DNA from: a virus
IMG/VR virus record: IMGVR_UViG_3300010885_020441
Span: 1-44,054 of that record
Direction: 5' to 3' (one strand)
Length of the DNA: 44,054 nt
The notes beneath the pieces were generated by a model, which saw only the letters and a list, made by a program, of their open reading frames with translations, ran no database searches and was not told the DNA's origin. Positions 24,311 to 32,448 of this stretch are shown here, piece after piece. The translations under genes and the position numbers were made by a program. Within the stretch, counting starts at the first letter, position 1. The number at the start of each line of letters is the position of its first letter.

Positions 24311-25828
24311 ATGAACATTATTTACGGGGGCACCGAAGTTGGCAGCAACCGAACGCTGCTCGAATCCATGGGTGTTACCCGCATGGCACTTTCTTTTTAC
24401 GCTTTAAAGAAGCGTGGATTACCCCAAAAGAAGTTATGGCTAGTCTCTGAGCACTTCCTACCTACACTAGACATCTTGGTAGATTCTGGCATTGCCCAGG
24501 CTGAACGTGATGGTCTGTCTAAAGAGGAACTAACTTCTTTAGGGGCTGAATACCAAGAGTTTGTCGCCAATAACCTGGAGTCTATTCTGGGGTTTGTTGA
24601 GGCGGATTCTCAGACCCTAGGGTTGGAGTGGATTCTCCAAGAAAGGGCTTCCTTTGAGCATGACCCCAAATTGTGGGTTGTGTGGCATGAGTCCTACGGG
24701 CTTCCAGTCCTACGCCAATGGGCTAAACGCTATTCAAATATCGCCATACCACACGCTACTATTGAAGCCTGTACGAGCCTTGCAGGGGTCACCAGAGGGC
24801 TGTCTAGCCAGTATGGGACGAAGTTCCACGCCCTAGGCTCAGCCAAGCCTGATAATCTTCGTCAGATACCCTTCACTACTGCTACAACCCTATCGTGGTT
24901 GTCTCCCATGCGAAATGGGGAAACTATAATTTGGGACGGAACTAAGGTAGTTCGGTATCCCAAGAAGATGATGGGGCAAGCGAGAAAACGCTACTCGTCA
25001 GTAATAGCCAAGGCTAATTTAGACTATGATGCGTTCTTAAAGAACAATGGGGTGGAATCCTCTAAGGTCGCAGTCTGGTCATACCAACAGTTGGAGAAAT
25101 CAATGGACAAGAAACGCCCCGACCTACACATTATTGATGGGGGAAAAGAGCCTCTGTTATCTGATAACAGTGAGACCCCTCTACTAAGCACTTTCGCGGA
25201 AACATGGGGTGACTCTTCTGATAACAGTGACCTTGAGATGCGGAAAGATTCTGCGGTAGAAGAGCCTAAAAAGTTGATTGAAAGAGACCCTGAAGAGGTC
25301 ACAAGCCTACCTGTCTTTGGCTACAAGATGAAGACGATTGTAGATGTAGATGACGAGGGTCATGAGGTTCTAAAAGAAGTCCCCCTAGTCCAAACTACTG
25401 GCACTTCTTTACGCCAATGTGACACCTGCTTTGTTGCTTCTAACTGCCCCGCCTTCAAACCACAGAACTCTTGTGCCTTTAACCTACCTGTTGCTATTCA
25501 GACCAAAGAACAGTTAAAAGCCCTATTAAATGCCGTTATAGAGATGCAAGGAGCACGAGTTGCCTTCTCTCGGTTTGCAGAAGAGTTAAACGGAGGTTAC
25601 CCTGACCCCAATACTTCGCAGGAGATTGACCGCCTTTTCAAGTTAGTAAAGGGTATGAAAGAGTTGGAAGAGAACCGCGAGTTCATTAGAATTACAGCAG
25701 AACGACAGTCTTCAGGAGGGGTGCTTTCAGCCATCTTTGGAGACCGAGCACAGGCACTAAAAGACCTTCCAAATGGGGGTTTGAACGAAGCAGAAACAAC
25801 GAAAATCATTCAACAAAGCCTAGAATAG
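24311..25828 (+). CDS. TGT/DpdA-like transglycosylase-fold protein
   Basis: 505 residues. ILVDSGIAQ (D58) matches the ILTDSGGFQ motif of tRNA-guanine transglycosylases; FVEAD (D99) is at the place of the second substrate-binding Asp; HALGSAKPDNLRQ and WLSPMRNG follow the GxGKPxDL and MPTRNARNG motifs. Known relatives exchange guanine for 7-deazaguanines in tRNA (TGT) or phage DNA (DpdA). The usual nucleophilic Asp before the MPTRN-type motif appears to be Thr or Ser here (ATTLSW). A second half (about 265-505) has an acidic linker with two SDNS repeats and a four-Cys cluster (C370, C373, C379, C388). Likely base- or tRNA-modification related; activity uncertain. Confidence 0.6.
   Translation: MNIIYGGTEVGSNRTLLESMGVTRMALSFYALKKRGLPQKKLWLVSEHFLPTLDILVDSGIAQAERDGLSKEELTSLGAEYQEFVANNLESILGFVEADSQTLGLEWILQERASFEHDPKLWVVWHESYGLPVLRQWAKRYSNIAIPHATIEACTSLAGVTRGLSSQYGTKFHALGSAKPDNLRQIPFTTATTLSWLSPMRNGETIIWDGTKVVRYPKKMMGQARKRYSSVIAKANLDYDAFLKNNGVESSKVAVWSYQQLEKSMDKKRPDLHIIDGGKEPLLSDNSETPLLSTFAETWGDSSDNSDLEMRKDSAVEEPKKLIERDPEEVTSLPVFGYKMKTIVDVDDEGHEVLKEVPLVQTTGTSLRQCDTCFVASNCPAFKPQNSCAFNLPVAIQTKEQLKALLNAVIEMQGARVAFSRFAEELNGGYPDPNTSQEIDRLFKLVKGMKELEENREFIRITAERQSSGGVLSAIFGDRAQALKDLPNGGLNEAETTKIIQQSLE
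25154..25170. repeat. 17-bp perfect palindrome CTGTTATC-T-GATAACAG
   Basis: Left arm 25154-25161, centre 25162, right arm 25163-25170, within the TGT-like gene. Its right part (TATCTGATAACAG) recurs exactly at 25830-25842 and 42344-42356. Here it also encodes SDNS, so coding reasons may contribute. Confidence 0.45.
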
Positions 25829-25840
25829 TTATCTGATAAC
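25828..25840. promoter_or_regulatory. palindrome GTTATCTGATAAC before the reductase gene; candidate operator
   Basis: A perfect 13-bp palindrome beginning on the last base of the preceding stop codon and extending into the 139-bp gap before the ribonucleotide reductase gene. It shares TATCTGATAACAG with two other sites. In the same gap TTGTCA (25879-25884) is a possible -35, but the -10 is poor. Confidence 0.4.
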
Positions 25841-25967
25841 AGCAGGTGGAGAGACGTGGAACAAGGTGGGGGAAAATGGAGGCTTATTGTCAGGTGCACT
25901 AACATGATTTATCCAGCAAACTTCAACCTCTAATCTTCCTAAACCTCCCTTCCCGAAAGGTCTTTCA

Positions 25968-28013
25968 ATGTCATTTTTGTCTTTTAATCTTAACGAGGAT
26001 TTCGTCTCAGGCTTCCGCTCAAAGAAGCCTCCTTTTGGCTACACCGATGCTGCTGGTAATTCTGTCGGGGAGATAACCTTCTTAAGAACTTATAGCCGTC
26101 TCAAAGAAGACGGAACTAAGGAGACTTGGGTTGACGTTTGTGAGCGTGTAATCAATGGAATGTATTCCCTACAGAAAGACCACGCTAAATCTCAGCGTCT
26201 ACCTTGGAATGACTCCAAGGCTCAGTCTTCGGCAAAAGAAGCATTCGAACGTCTTTTTGAATTGAAGTGGACTCCACCTGGTCGAGGACTCTGGGTAATG
26301 GGAACTTCTTTAGTAAACAAGCACCGCAACTCAGCAGCACTGCAAAACTGTGCTTTTGTCTCTACTGTTGAAATGACCAAAAACAACCCTGCCAAACCTT
26401 TTGCTTTCCTCATGGAGGCTTCAATGCTAGGCGTGGGTGTGGGCTTTGACGATAAGGGAGCGGACAAAGACTTCACTATCTATGAGCCTTCCAAGGCAGA
26501 GACTAACTTTCAAACCTATGAAATCCCTGACACTCGTGAAGGCTGGGTTGAGTCAGTTACTCTTCTTTTGAACTCCTACTTAAAGGCTGACCAACCTCGT
26601 TGGATTTTTGACTACTCGCTAATTCGTCCTGCTGGTGCACCCATCAAAATCTTTGGTGGAACTGCTGCTGGACATGAGCCACTTCTAAGACTGCATGACT
26701 ACCTCTATAAGATGTTTGAAAATCGGGCTGGTGAAAAGGTTACTCGTAAGGACATAGCAGACATTGGAAACCTCATTGGAGTCTGTGTTGTTTCAGGTAA
26801 CGTCCGTCGTTCTGCAGAACTTCTTATTGGGCGTATTGATGATGAAGATTTCCTAAACCTAAAGAACGCAGAGGTTTACCCTGAGCGTAACTCCTATGAC
26901 CCTAAGAATCCTGGTTGGGCTTGGATGTCGAACAACTCTGTAGAGGCAACTGTTGGCTCTGACTATTCTAAAATTGTTGACGGCATTATTCTTAATGGAG
27001 AACCAGGAATTGTTTGGCTAGATGTTTCAAGAAAATACGGAAGACTTGCTGACCCTATCAATAACAAAGACCACCGTATTGCTGGCTACAACCCTTGTGC
27101 AGAGCAAAGCCTAGAGTCTTTTGAATGTTGCACCTTGGTTGAGACGTATCTCAACCGCCACAAAAATAAAGAAGACTTCTTAAGAACTCTAAAGTTTGCT
27201 TACCTATACGCAAAGACCGTAACTCTTCTTCCTACACATTGGGAAGAGACCAACGCAATCATGCAACGCAATCGTCGCATTGGAACTTCAGTTTCAGGCA
27301 TGGCTAACTTTGCTGACAATAAAGGCTTTCCTGTTCTTCGTGAGTGGCTTGATGAAGGCTACAAACTTGTAAAGAGTTATGACAGCACTTACTCAGAATG
27401 GCTTGGTGTTCGTGAGTCAATCAAGATGACAACGGTAAAGCCTTCAGGAACAGTTTCAATCCTTGCTGGAGAATCTCCAGGAGTTCACTGGGCTTCAGGT
27501 GGTAAGTTCTTTAACAGAGCAATTCGTTTTGCTAACTCTGACCCAATGCTTCCTCTTTTCAAAATGGCTCAGTATCGAGTCGAGCCTGCTTCTGAATCTC
27601 CTGAAACAACTTCTGTTGTCTTCTTCCCAATTAAGACAGAGGCTAAGCGTGCTGAAAAAGAAGTTTCAATCTACGAAAAAATGGACTTGGCAGCAACGGC
27701 TCAGTTCTACTGGAGTGATAACTCTGTATCAGTTACCGTAACTTTTGACCCTGAAAAAGAAAGTAAAGAAATTGGAACGGCTTTAAGAATGTTTGAGGGA
27801 AGAATGAAAACTGTTTCGTTCTTGCCAATGGGTAATGCGGTGTATCCACAAATGCCTTACACGCAGATTACTGAACAAGAATACGAAGATGCAACTATGA
27901 AGTTGTTCCCTATTGACCTTGAAGGTGTTTATGCAGGTATGGCTTCAGACGCTATTGGTGAGGCTTACTGCACTACAGACGCTTGTGAAGTTAGACTTAT
28001 AAAAGAAGGTTAA
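25968..28013 (+). CDS. nrdJ: class II (adenosylcobalamin-dependent) ribonucleotide reductase
   Basis: 681 residues, monomeric RTPR-like type. WTPPGRGLWVMGT, NCAFVS (C128), NPCAEQ (C377, E379) and C388 correspond to the redox pair, thiyl-radical Cys and general base of the Lactobacillus enzyme; spacing C377-C388 equals that of C408-C419. The C-terminal CTTDAC (C668, C673) is the shuttle pair. It reduces ribonucleotides to deoxyribonucleotides using vitamin B12, without oxygen or a second subunit, feeding phage DNA synthesis. AAAGG (25956-25960) is the ribosome binding site. No cobalamin riboswitch is evident upstream. It ends directly against the convergent minus-strand operon. Confidence 0.92.
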   Translation: MSFLSFNLNEDFVSGFRSKKPPFGYTDAAGNSVGEITFLRTYSRLKEDGTKETWVDVCERVINGMYSLQKDHAKSQRLPWNDSKAQSSAKEAFERLFELKWTPPGRGLWVMGTSLVNKHRNSAALQNCAFVSTVEMTKNNPAKPFAFLMEASMLGVGVGFDDKGADKDFTIYEPSKAETNFQTYEIPDTREGWVESVTLLLNSYLKADQPRWIFDYSLIRPAGAPIKIFGGTAAGHEPLLRLHDYLYKMFENRAGEKVTRKDIADIGNLIGVCVVSGNVRRSAELLIGRIDDEDFLNLKNAEVYPERNSYDPKNPGWAWMSNNSVEATVGSDYSKIVDGIILNGEPGIVWLDVSRKYGRLADPINNKDHRIAGYNPCAEQSLESFECCTLVETYLNRHKNKEDFLRTLKFAYLYAKTVTLLPTHWEETNAIMQRNRRIGTSVSGMANFADNKGFPVLREWLDEGYKLVKSYDSTYSEWLGVRESIKMTTVKPSGTVSILAGESPGVHWASGGKFFNRAIRFANSDPMLPLFKMAQYRVEPASESPETTSVVFFPIKTEAKRAEKEVSIYEKMDLAATAQFYWSDNSVSVTVTFDPEKESKEIGTALRMFEGRMKTVSFLPMGNAVYPQMPYTQITEQEYEDATMKLFPIDLEGVYAGMASDAIGEAYCTTDACEVRLIKEG

Positions 28014-28346
28014 TTACTTCTTTTTGTTTTTAGGTGCTGGAGTTCTAAGGCGTTTCTTAGCAAGTTGTGCTTTTTGTGCTGCAGCAGTTCTATCTTTACT
28101 TGCTTTGGCTTCTGCTTCACGCTTCTTTGAAGCGTCATTAACTTGTTGCATAGGAATAAGTTCACGAGAGGCTTTGATGATGTGAGGCTTGTTGTTCACA
28201 CTTGCTGTGACAATAGTTATCTTGTGGTCAGGGTTTTGTGGGTGTCTTCCAGTATGACGAGTTTGCCCATTACCTATGTCTGTTTTAGTTCCTCGCTGAA
28301 CAACGTAATTTGCTTCGTCAGGAGTTGGTTTGTTCTCGGTTGCCAT
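28014..28346 (-). CDS. hypothetical basic protein
   Basis: 110 residues from ATG 28346 (a TTG at 28361 would add five residues). A folded-looking first 65 residues (VVQRGTKTDIGNGQTRHTGRHPQNPDHKITIVTASV) is followed by an Ala/Lys-rich helix ending APKNKKK. Probably nucleic-acid-binding by charge. It is the last gene of the minus-strand operon and lies just after a strong terminator, so it depends on read-through or its own promoter. Confidence 0.6.
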   Translation of the reverse strand: MATENKPTPDEANYVVQRGTKTDIGNGQTRHTGRHPQNPDHKITIVTASVNNKPHIIKASRELIPMQQVNDASKKREAEAKASKDRTAAAQKAQLAKKRLRTPAPKNKKK

Positions 28347-28363
28347 AAGAAAATGATACAAAA

Positions 28364-28395
28364 AAACCCCCCACAGCAGTTGCTGTAGGGGGTTT
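28364..28395 (-). terminator. intrinsic terminator
   Basis: Read on the minus strand: AAACCCCC and ACAGC pair with GCTGT and GGGGGTTT across a 4-nt loop with one mismatch, followed by a seven-T run. Strong Rho-independent form for transcripts coming from 28398-28556. In the plus direction it has only three Ts. Confidence 0.75.
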
Positions 28396-28397
28396 AA

Positions 28398-28556
28398 TTA
28401 TTTGCTTAACAGTCGTTTTGCTTCGTTAGACTTGATACTTCTGTATCCAGTCTTCTTTTTATTCATACTTCCAGGAACTTTACCGCCTTGCCCTGATTTA
28501 TGATTTGCTTTACGAACCTCTAGGGCTGCAGCAATTTTGTCATGATGTTTTCCCAT
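28398..28556 (-). CDS. small basic protein
   Basis: 52 residues: MGKHHDKIAAALEVRKANHK, Gly/Lys-rich middle, and TGYRSIKSNEAKRLLSK. An excellent GAGGAGGAA lies 7 nt before the ATG. Flanked by terminators on both sides in the minus direction, so it is probably a separate transcription unit. Composition suggests nucleic-acid binding; not recognised. Confidence 0.65.
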   Translation of the reverse strand: MGKHHDKIAAALEVRKANHKSGQGGKVPGSMNKKKTGYRSIKSNEAKRLLSK

Positions 28557-28589
28557 AGTTATTTCCTCCTCATAGTTGTAGGTTACAGC

Positions 28590-28620
28590 AAAAAGCCTCC
28601 TGCTATCAACACAGAAGGCT
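28590..28620 (-). terminator. intrinsic terminator after the lysozyme-fold gene
   Basis: On the minus strand AGCCTTCTG and CAGGAGGCT pair (28612-28620 with 28594-28602, one mismatch) around a 9-nt loop and are followed by a five-T run. It ends the integrase/lysozyme transcript. Confidence 0.65.
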
Positions 28621-28638
28621 CTTTACTTACTGCTTGTA

Positions 28639-29208
28639 TTACTTAGGAAACTTCTTTAGCCATTCTTGTGCACGAGGGGTCATACCCTTCCATGCAGACC
28701 AATCAGTTCCGCCCTTGCTCATGTAATAAGCAATTTGGGCATTTGTCACAGGGTCTAACAACATCGCATTAGATACCATGCCGAACTTCTCCCTGCGTGA
28801 GTCTCCTACTTCTTCAATCATGTTTATCTGAAAGATTCCGTAAGAGTTATCTCCTGTCTTTTCGTTGCCATTGTAGGCATGAGAACGACAGTTGCTTTCA
28901 CGCATGACGATAGCCCATGCTTGTTCTAAGGCTTTGCCTTTGAACCCAACTTCTTTTAAAAGCCCTTTACATTCTACGTTAGAGAGTTTTACCTTGTTAC
29001 GGTATTTCTCTAACCTTTCTGAAGAGGCTTCTATTTTTAGTTCTTTTTCGACTGAGGATTGGAGTAAAGGAACTGGCTGTGCCTCTACTGCTTCTGTGGG
29101 AATTGTTCCTAGGGCTTTTGCTACAACAAAGCCACTACAAAACAATGCACCTGCTACTGTCATAATTGCTATTGCAATTACTTTCTTTCCACGTTGTGTT
29201 AGTCGCAT
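28639..29208 (-). CDS. membrane-anchored lysozyme/transglycosylase-fold protein
   Basis: 189 residues. A basic start and hydrophobic span (about 10-31) give a signal anchor; a linker with helix follows; then the lysozyme-fold domain: ALEQAWAIVMRESNCRSHAYNGNE (catalytic Glu 104), DNSYGIFQINM (121-131) and AYYMSKGGTDWSAW. This is the SLT/goose-lysozyme pattern that cleaves peptidoglycan. With an N-terminal anchor and a position beside the integrase rather than in a lysis cassette, it may be a prophage-expressed wall enzyme or an endolysin with signal-anchor export. Terminated by the hairpin downstream. Confidence 0.8.
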   Translation of the reverse strand: MRLTQRGKKVIAIAIMTVAGALFCSGFVVAKALGTIPTEAVEAQPVPLLQSSVEKELKIEASSERLEKYRNKVKLSNVECKGLLKEVGFKGKALEQAWAIVMRESNCRSHAYNGNEKTGDNSYGIFQINMIEEVGDSRREKFGMVSNAMLLDPVTNAQIAYYMSKGGTDWSAWKGMTPRAQEWLKKFPK

Positions 29209-29214
29209 AGTTTC

Positions 29215-30510
29215 TCACCTTTCTCCCAACAGATACTCGTCCGCAAGTTCCCCTGCTTTCGACTGCTGGTGACGGATACGGTGTAAATACCGCTCCGTAG
29301 TTGTGATTGACTGATGACCCAAACGTTCCTTAACCTCATGCACGTCAACACCCTTCTTTAACAGTTGAGTGGCGTTTGCATGTCTTAAGTCGTGCGTTTT
29401 TGGATACCAACCAATACCTGACTTTTCTATGGCTTCGTTCCAAATGGTTCTCCACTTGGTTCGACTGAGGTGACCTGAGCCGATACTTTGGCTAAGGCTG
29501 TCTCTGCCTTTTGATTTGTCCTTCCTGTATTGTTTGCGATAATCCTTTATCGCTTGTTTGCACAGGTCACATCTGCACTTTCCCACGTTGTAAGCGTAAG
29601 GAGTTGCATGATTGAAAACCCTACCTTTGACAGTAAAGGTCTCGTTAGTTCTTATGGAAGAACTACCTGCATGAATTAGTTTACCAACTTCGATGGTGTT
29701 ATTGCCAAACAAGAGGTCATTATTAGATAACTTTTTATCTGCTATAAAGGCTTTTAACGTCTTTAAGAGCGTTGTGCTAATAACTACTGTTCTTTTATGA
29801 TTGTTTTTAGTTGTATGCACTACTAAAAAACGCGACCCATTATTTGCATCTTTACCAATGTCGCATACAGTTCTACGAATGTAAACTTCTTTAGACTTAA
29901 AGTTAAAGTCTTTCACCCGTAACTCTGTTGCTTCTCCAAAGCGACAACCTGTTGCAATTAAGAACTGAGCAAACAACTTTGCTCCGTCTGTAGGCAACTT
30001 GGCAACTATTTGCTTGAAGTCGTCAGGCTCTAACGTAATGAATGGGTCAGTCTGAGGCACTTTCACTCTTACCCCATGCGTAGGGTTTGCAACCATTCGC
30101 TCATCTTGCACAAGCGGACGGAAGGCAGAACCCAAGGCAATCTTTACATGGAGGACGGTGGAAAGGCTTACTCCTTCTTGAATAAGTTTTTCAAAAAGGC
30201 TACGCACATCTCGCTTGGTTATAGACAAGACCTGTCTATCCCCTAAAGAAGGAATGACATACTTCTTTAACGAAGTCTTGTAGGTTTTCTTAGTTATCAA
30301 GCGAACATCTGTTCTAATTAACCATTCCTCTAAGTATGCTTCTAAGGTTTGGTTTGATTCTGACTCGTTAACTGACAGCCCACCTTCCGCAAGAATTGCA
30401 GAGGACAAGGCTTTGGCTTTTGAGTCAAACGTGCCTGCGGACACTACGCGATTATTTTTGTTGCGGAAGTAACCTGTGTGCCGTTTGTTTCGGGTAATTA
30501 CGTAAGCCAT
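29215..30510 (-). CDS. int: tyrosine integrase with Cys-motif insertion
   Basis: 431 residues. An N-terminal arm-binding-type domain (1-50), core-binding domain (55-150), and catalytic domain with R190 (GCRFGEATEL), K235, HDLRH (H373, R376), H399 (GHQS) and nucleophile Y408 (TTTERYLH). This is a complete set for site-specific integration. Between lysine and box II it has an unusual segment, HATPYAYNVGKCRCDLCKQA (301-320; C312, C314, C317), plus a basic helix. attP is not recognisable. Contains a copy of the TTTTTGTTGCGG motif near its 5' end. Confidence 0.92.
   Translation of the reverse strand: MAYVITRNKRHTGYFRNKNNRVVSAGTFDSKAKALSSAILAEGGLSVNESESNQTLEAYLEEWLIRTDVRLITKKTYKTSLKKYVIPSLGDRQVLSITKRDVRSLFEKLIQEGVSLSTVLHVKIALGSAFRPLVQDERMVANPTHGVRVKVPQTDPFITLEPDDFKQIVAKLPTDGAKLFAQFLIATGCRFGEATELRVKDFNFKSKEVYIRRTVCDIGKDANNGSRFLVVHTTKNNHKRTVVISTTLLKTLKAFIADKKLSNNDLLFGNNTIEVGKLIHAGSSSIRTNETFTVKGRVFNHATPYAYNVGKCRCDLCKQAIKDYRKQYRKDKSKGRDSLSQSIGSGHLSRTKWRTIWNEAIEKSGIGWYPKTHDLRHANATQLLKKGVDVHEVKERLGHQSITTTERYLHRIRHQQSKAGELADEYLLGER
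30455..30466 (-). repeat. copy of the CCGCAACAAAAA motif
   Basis: Plus strand TTTTTGTTGCGG within the first codons of integrase (encoding FRNKN). Same orientation as the other copies. Confidence 0.5.
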
Positions 30511-30539
30511 ACACTTGCTCCTCTCTCGTTTAGGAAGTG

Positions 30540-30740
30540 TTAGTTAGTTGGCTTTGGAGACAACTTTCTTCTGCTTTGCACCCAAGCCTCTGCGGTTTCT
30601 GTTTTCCACACAGGAGTCCTCCCGAAGTAGTTGTCGGGTTTGGGAAGGGTGTTTAAGTTTCGATAGAGATAATTCTTTAACGTGTTCTGACTTATCCCTG
30701 CTTTTTCTGCTAAGTCTTTTTGAGTTAGCCACTCTTGCAT
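30540..30740 (-). CDS. xis: excisionase-like HTH protein
   Basis: 66 residues: MQEWLTQKDLAEKAGISQNTLKNYLYRNLNTLPKPD, FGRTPVWKTETAEAWVQSRR. A winged MerR/AlpA-type fold with the R/K-TPVWK wing typical of recombination directionality factors. AAAGGAGC precedes the ATG. Location 29 bp upstream of the integrase gene supports Xis; a repressor is the alternative. Confidence 0.75.
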   Translation of the reverse strand: MQEWLTQKDLAEKAGISQNTLKNYLYRNLNTLPKPDNYFGRTPVWKTETAEAWVQSRRKLSPKPTN

Positions 30741-30764
30741 TTTTTGCTCCTTTCGTAAGCATGG

Positions 30765-31001
30765 CTACATCTTACCCAACTCGGTGTGTGCTTGTATAAC
30801 CACAGCATGATTCTTCATAATCTCTGTAAGTTCTTTTGAAGCCTCCAGCATCATGTCTAAGAATCTTCCTGCGGTTACATAGTTAGTGGGTTGATACCCT
30901 GCGTCAACCATGTCAGCATAAACTTCGATAGCCAACTTTAAAGAAGCACCACACAGGCTTAGTTGCCCAGCAAACTTTACATCTTCTTTAACACTATTCA
31001 T
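30765..31001 (-). CDS. hypothetical helical protein
   Basis: 78 residues, all helical (LCGASLKLAIEVYADMVDAG, GRFLDMMLEASKELTEIMKNHAVV). AAGGAATC upstream. Its start directly follows the stop of the preceding minus-strand gene. Not recognised. Confidence 0.65.
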   Translation of the reverse strand: MNSVKEDVKFAGQLSLCGASLKLAIEVYADMVDAGYQPTNYVTAGRFLDMMLEASKELTEIMKNHAVVIQAHTELGKM

Positions 31002-31187
31002 TTACTGATTCCTTGCTTTAAAGGTTTCAATGTAATCTTCCTTGCTTTGAAGGATTCGAATAGTTTTTATAAGTTCTTTATTAACTCTAAGCAAGTGACG
31101 ATGAGCGTTAACAGAAACAACCATAACTATGCATGAACATACAAGCGCAATCATAATTGCCAGCAAATCAGTTGTTTGTAGATACAT
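31002..31187 (-). CDS. small single-span membrane protein
   Basis: 61 residues. A hydrophobic helix LLAIMIALVCSCIVMVVSV (about 8-26) is followed by a basic and helical cytosolic tail. AAGGAG provides the ribosome binding site. Overlaps the preceding gene by 20 bp. Possible superinfection or membrane function; none can be read. Confidence 0.65.
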   Translation of the reverse strand: MYLQTTDLLAIMIALVCSCIVMVVSVNAHRHLLRVNKELIKTIRILQSKEDYIETFKARNQ

Positions 31188-31551
31188 TTGGCACTCCTTC
31201 TTTAACCATAGTTTCCAACTCTTTAATTAAGAGTTGCTTCTTTTTAACGTTGTCTTTCAGTTGGTCTAGATACTGCGTCATTTCAGGTGGATACACAGTT
31301 ATCTCTCTACGAGAGTTCACTCGCAATACTTTCCAATCCCCCATGTCATAACCCGCACAGAGTTTGTTTGCTTCTTCAGGGTCAAGCCAAAAGAAGATTT
31401 CATCGTCAAGTGGGTGCTCATCTTCTCTACCTTCCCACTCCGCCTGCTTTATTGCAAACATAACCTTGTCTTCGTTTAAGGTCATTTGCTTTGTTACTGG
31501 GTCTGCTTTCCAACGAATAGTTGCTTTGATTATAGATAGTGTTGTTGTCAT
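31168..31551 (-). CDS. hypothetical protein
   Basis: 127 residues: beta-rich N-terminal 85 residues (LSIIKATIRWKADPVTKQMTL, DEIFFWLDPEEANKLC, WKVLRVNSRREITVYP) and a C-terminal coiled-coil helix (YLDQLKDNVKKKQLLIKELETM). AAAGGAC upstream; ATGA overlap with the preceding gene. Not recognised. Confidence 0.65.
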   Translation of the reverse strand: MTTTLSIIKATIRWKADPVTKQMTLNEDKVMFAIKQAEWEGREDEHPLDDEIFFWLDPEEANKLCAGYDMGDWKVLRVNSRREITVYPPEMTQYLDQLKDNVKKKQLLIKELETMVKEGVPNVSTNN

Positions 31552-31883
31552 AGCGTTGTCCTTTCTTCTTTAAGGGTTGGTTGATGGTGTGCTAACCACC
31601 AAGTTTTTGCGTATTCCAAAGTAGTGTCATTGAATTGGTAACACCACTTTTGTTTGTGTGTGTGATGAGCATTTAAATCTTGATTACCTGAATAGATAAT
31701 TACCTTGCCACCATACTGATTAATGTCCATGAGTATGCTTTCCGCAGGTATTTCCCAGTCAAGTAGTTTGCCTACCCACTCTCTTACCCTGTCTTGTCTA
31801 CAAGTTAAGCAAGAGCACTTAGGTTCTGTTTGGTGAGTTGCAACTTTAACTGTCATAAGTTCTTTTGCTGAACCTAGTTTCAT
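31548..31883 (-). CDS. hypothetical Cys-containing protein
   Basis: 111 residues with CSCLTC (about 23-28), then GKVIIYSGNQDLNAHHTHKQKWCYQF. A metal-binding hook is possible from the Cys and His groups. ATGA overlaps at both ends. Not recognised. Confidence 0.65.
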   Translation of the reverse strand: MKLGSAKELMTVKVATHQTEPKCSCLTCRQDRVREWVGKLLDWEIPAESILMDINQYGGKVIIYSGNQDLNAHHTHKQKWCYQFNDTTLEYAKTWWLAHHQPTLKEERTTL

Positions 31884-32113
31884 ACGATGACCCCCATGAT
31901 AGGAATTGGCGGTAAAGAAGGTTGAACTTCTTCTAGGTCTGTTAAAGAATAACTAGCAGACTTAACTTTTGTGGAATAGTTAGGGAGTTGTTCCAGTTCT
32001 TGTTCTCCCATTTCAACTTGTCTCACCCAGTTCTCTGCTTCTTCTTTAGAGTTAGCGTCAAACGTTATGATTCCATGATTTTCTTCAGCGTATCGAACTA
32101 CGTATCTTGTCAT
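31880..32113 (-). CDS. hypothetical small protein
   Basis: 77 residues: MTRYVVRYAEENHGIITFDANSKEEAENWVRQVE, a beta-beta-helix pattern common in small phage-encoded proteins, then a Pro-rich hydrophobic tail (LPPIPIMGVIV). TAGGAGG is 5 nt before the ATG. Not recognised. Confidence 0.65.
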   Translation of the reverse strand: MTRYVVRYAEENHGIITFDANSKEEAENWVRQVEMGEQELEQLPNYSTKVKSASYSLTDLEEVQPSLPPIPIMGVIV

Positions 32114-32121
32114 GTTGCCTC

Positions 32122-32448
32122 CTATGCTTTCTTGTAGGTATAACTTACGGTGTATGTTTGAGTGTCTCTGTCATAGACACGAATTGAAGGGCACTTCTTG
32201 CCTCTAACTTTGTTAATGCACTTAAATACCGCAGGAGTATCTGTGCATTCCCAATGGTGTTCGTGACACTTCTTGCAATTAGTTTCATCGCAGTCACGAT
32301 AAGTAATTTCAAGGCAGGCTTCACAATAAGTTGCAAAGCATTCCCCACCTTTATGAAAGTTCCAGTAAGAACAATCTCTCCATGATTCTTCAGCGTTACA
32401 ACACTTGCTAAGAGTCGGAACTCCTGTGCTTAACTCTCCTGTTTTCAT
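32122..32448 (-). CDS. Cys-rich multi-zinc protein
   Basis: 108 residues with about 13 cysteines: KCCNAEESWRDCSYW, GECFATYCEACLE, CDETNCKKCHEHHWEC, FKCINKVRGKKC. Pattern suggests two or three zinc sites of the RING/treble-clef style. Its ATG overlaps the stop of the next Cys-rich microprotein. Function unknown; may bind host protein or nucleic acid. Confidence 0.65.
   Translation of the reverse strand: MKTGELSTGVPTLSKCCNAEESWRDCSYWNFHKGGECFATYCEACLEITYRDCDETNCKKCHEHHWECTDTPAVFKCINKVRGKKCPSIRVYDRDTQTYTVSYTYKKA

Noticed and set aside
25829-25967. Cobalamin riboswitch before the B12-dependent reductase
   Set aside because: The 139-bp gap lacks the B12-box (GCCACTG-like) sequence and is too short for the usual aptamer.
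28557-30764. attP site next to the integrase
   Set aside because: No tRNA-like 3' segment or distinctive core with flanking arm repeats could be recognised by eye; a host comparison is required to place it.
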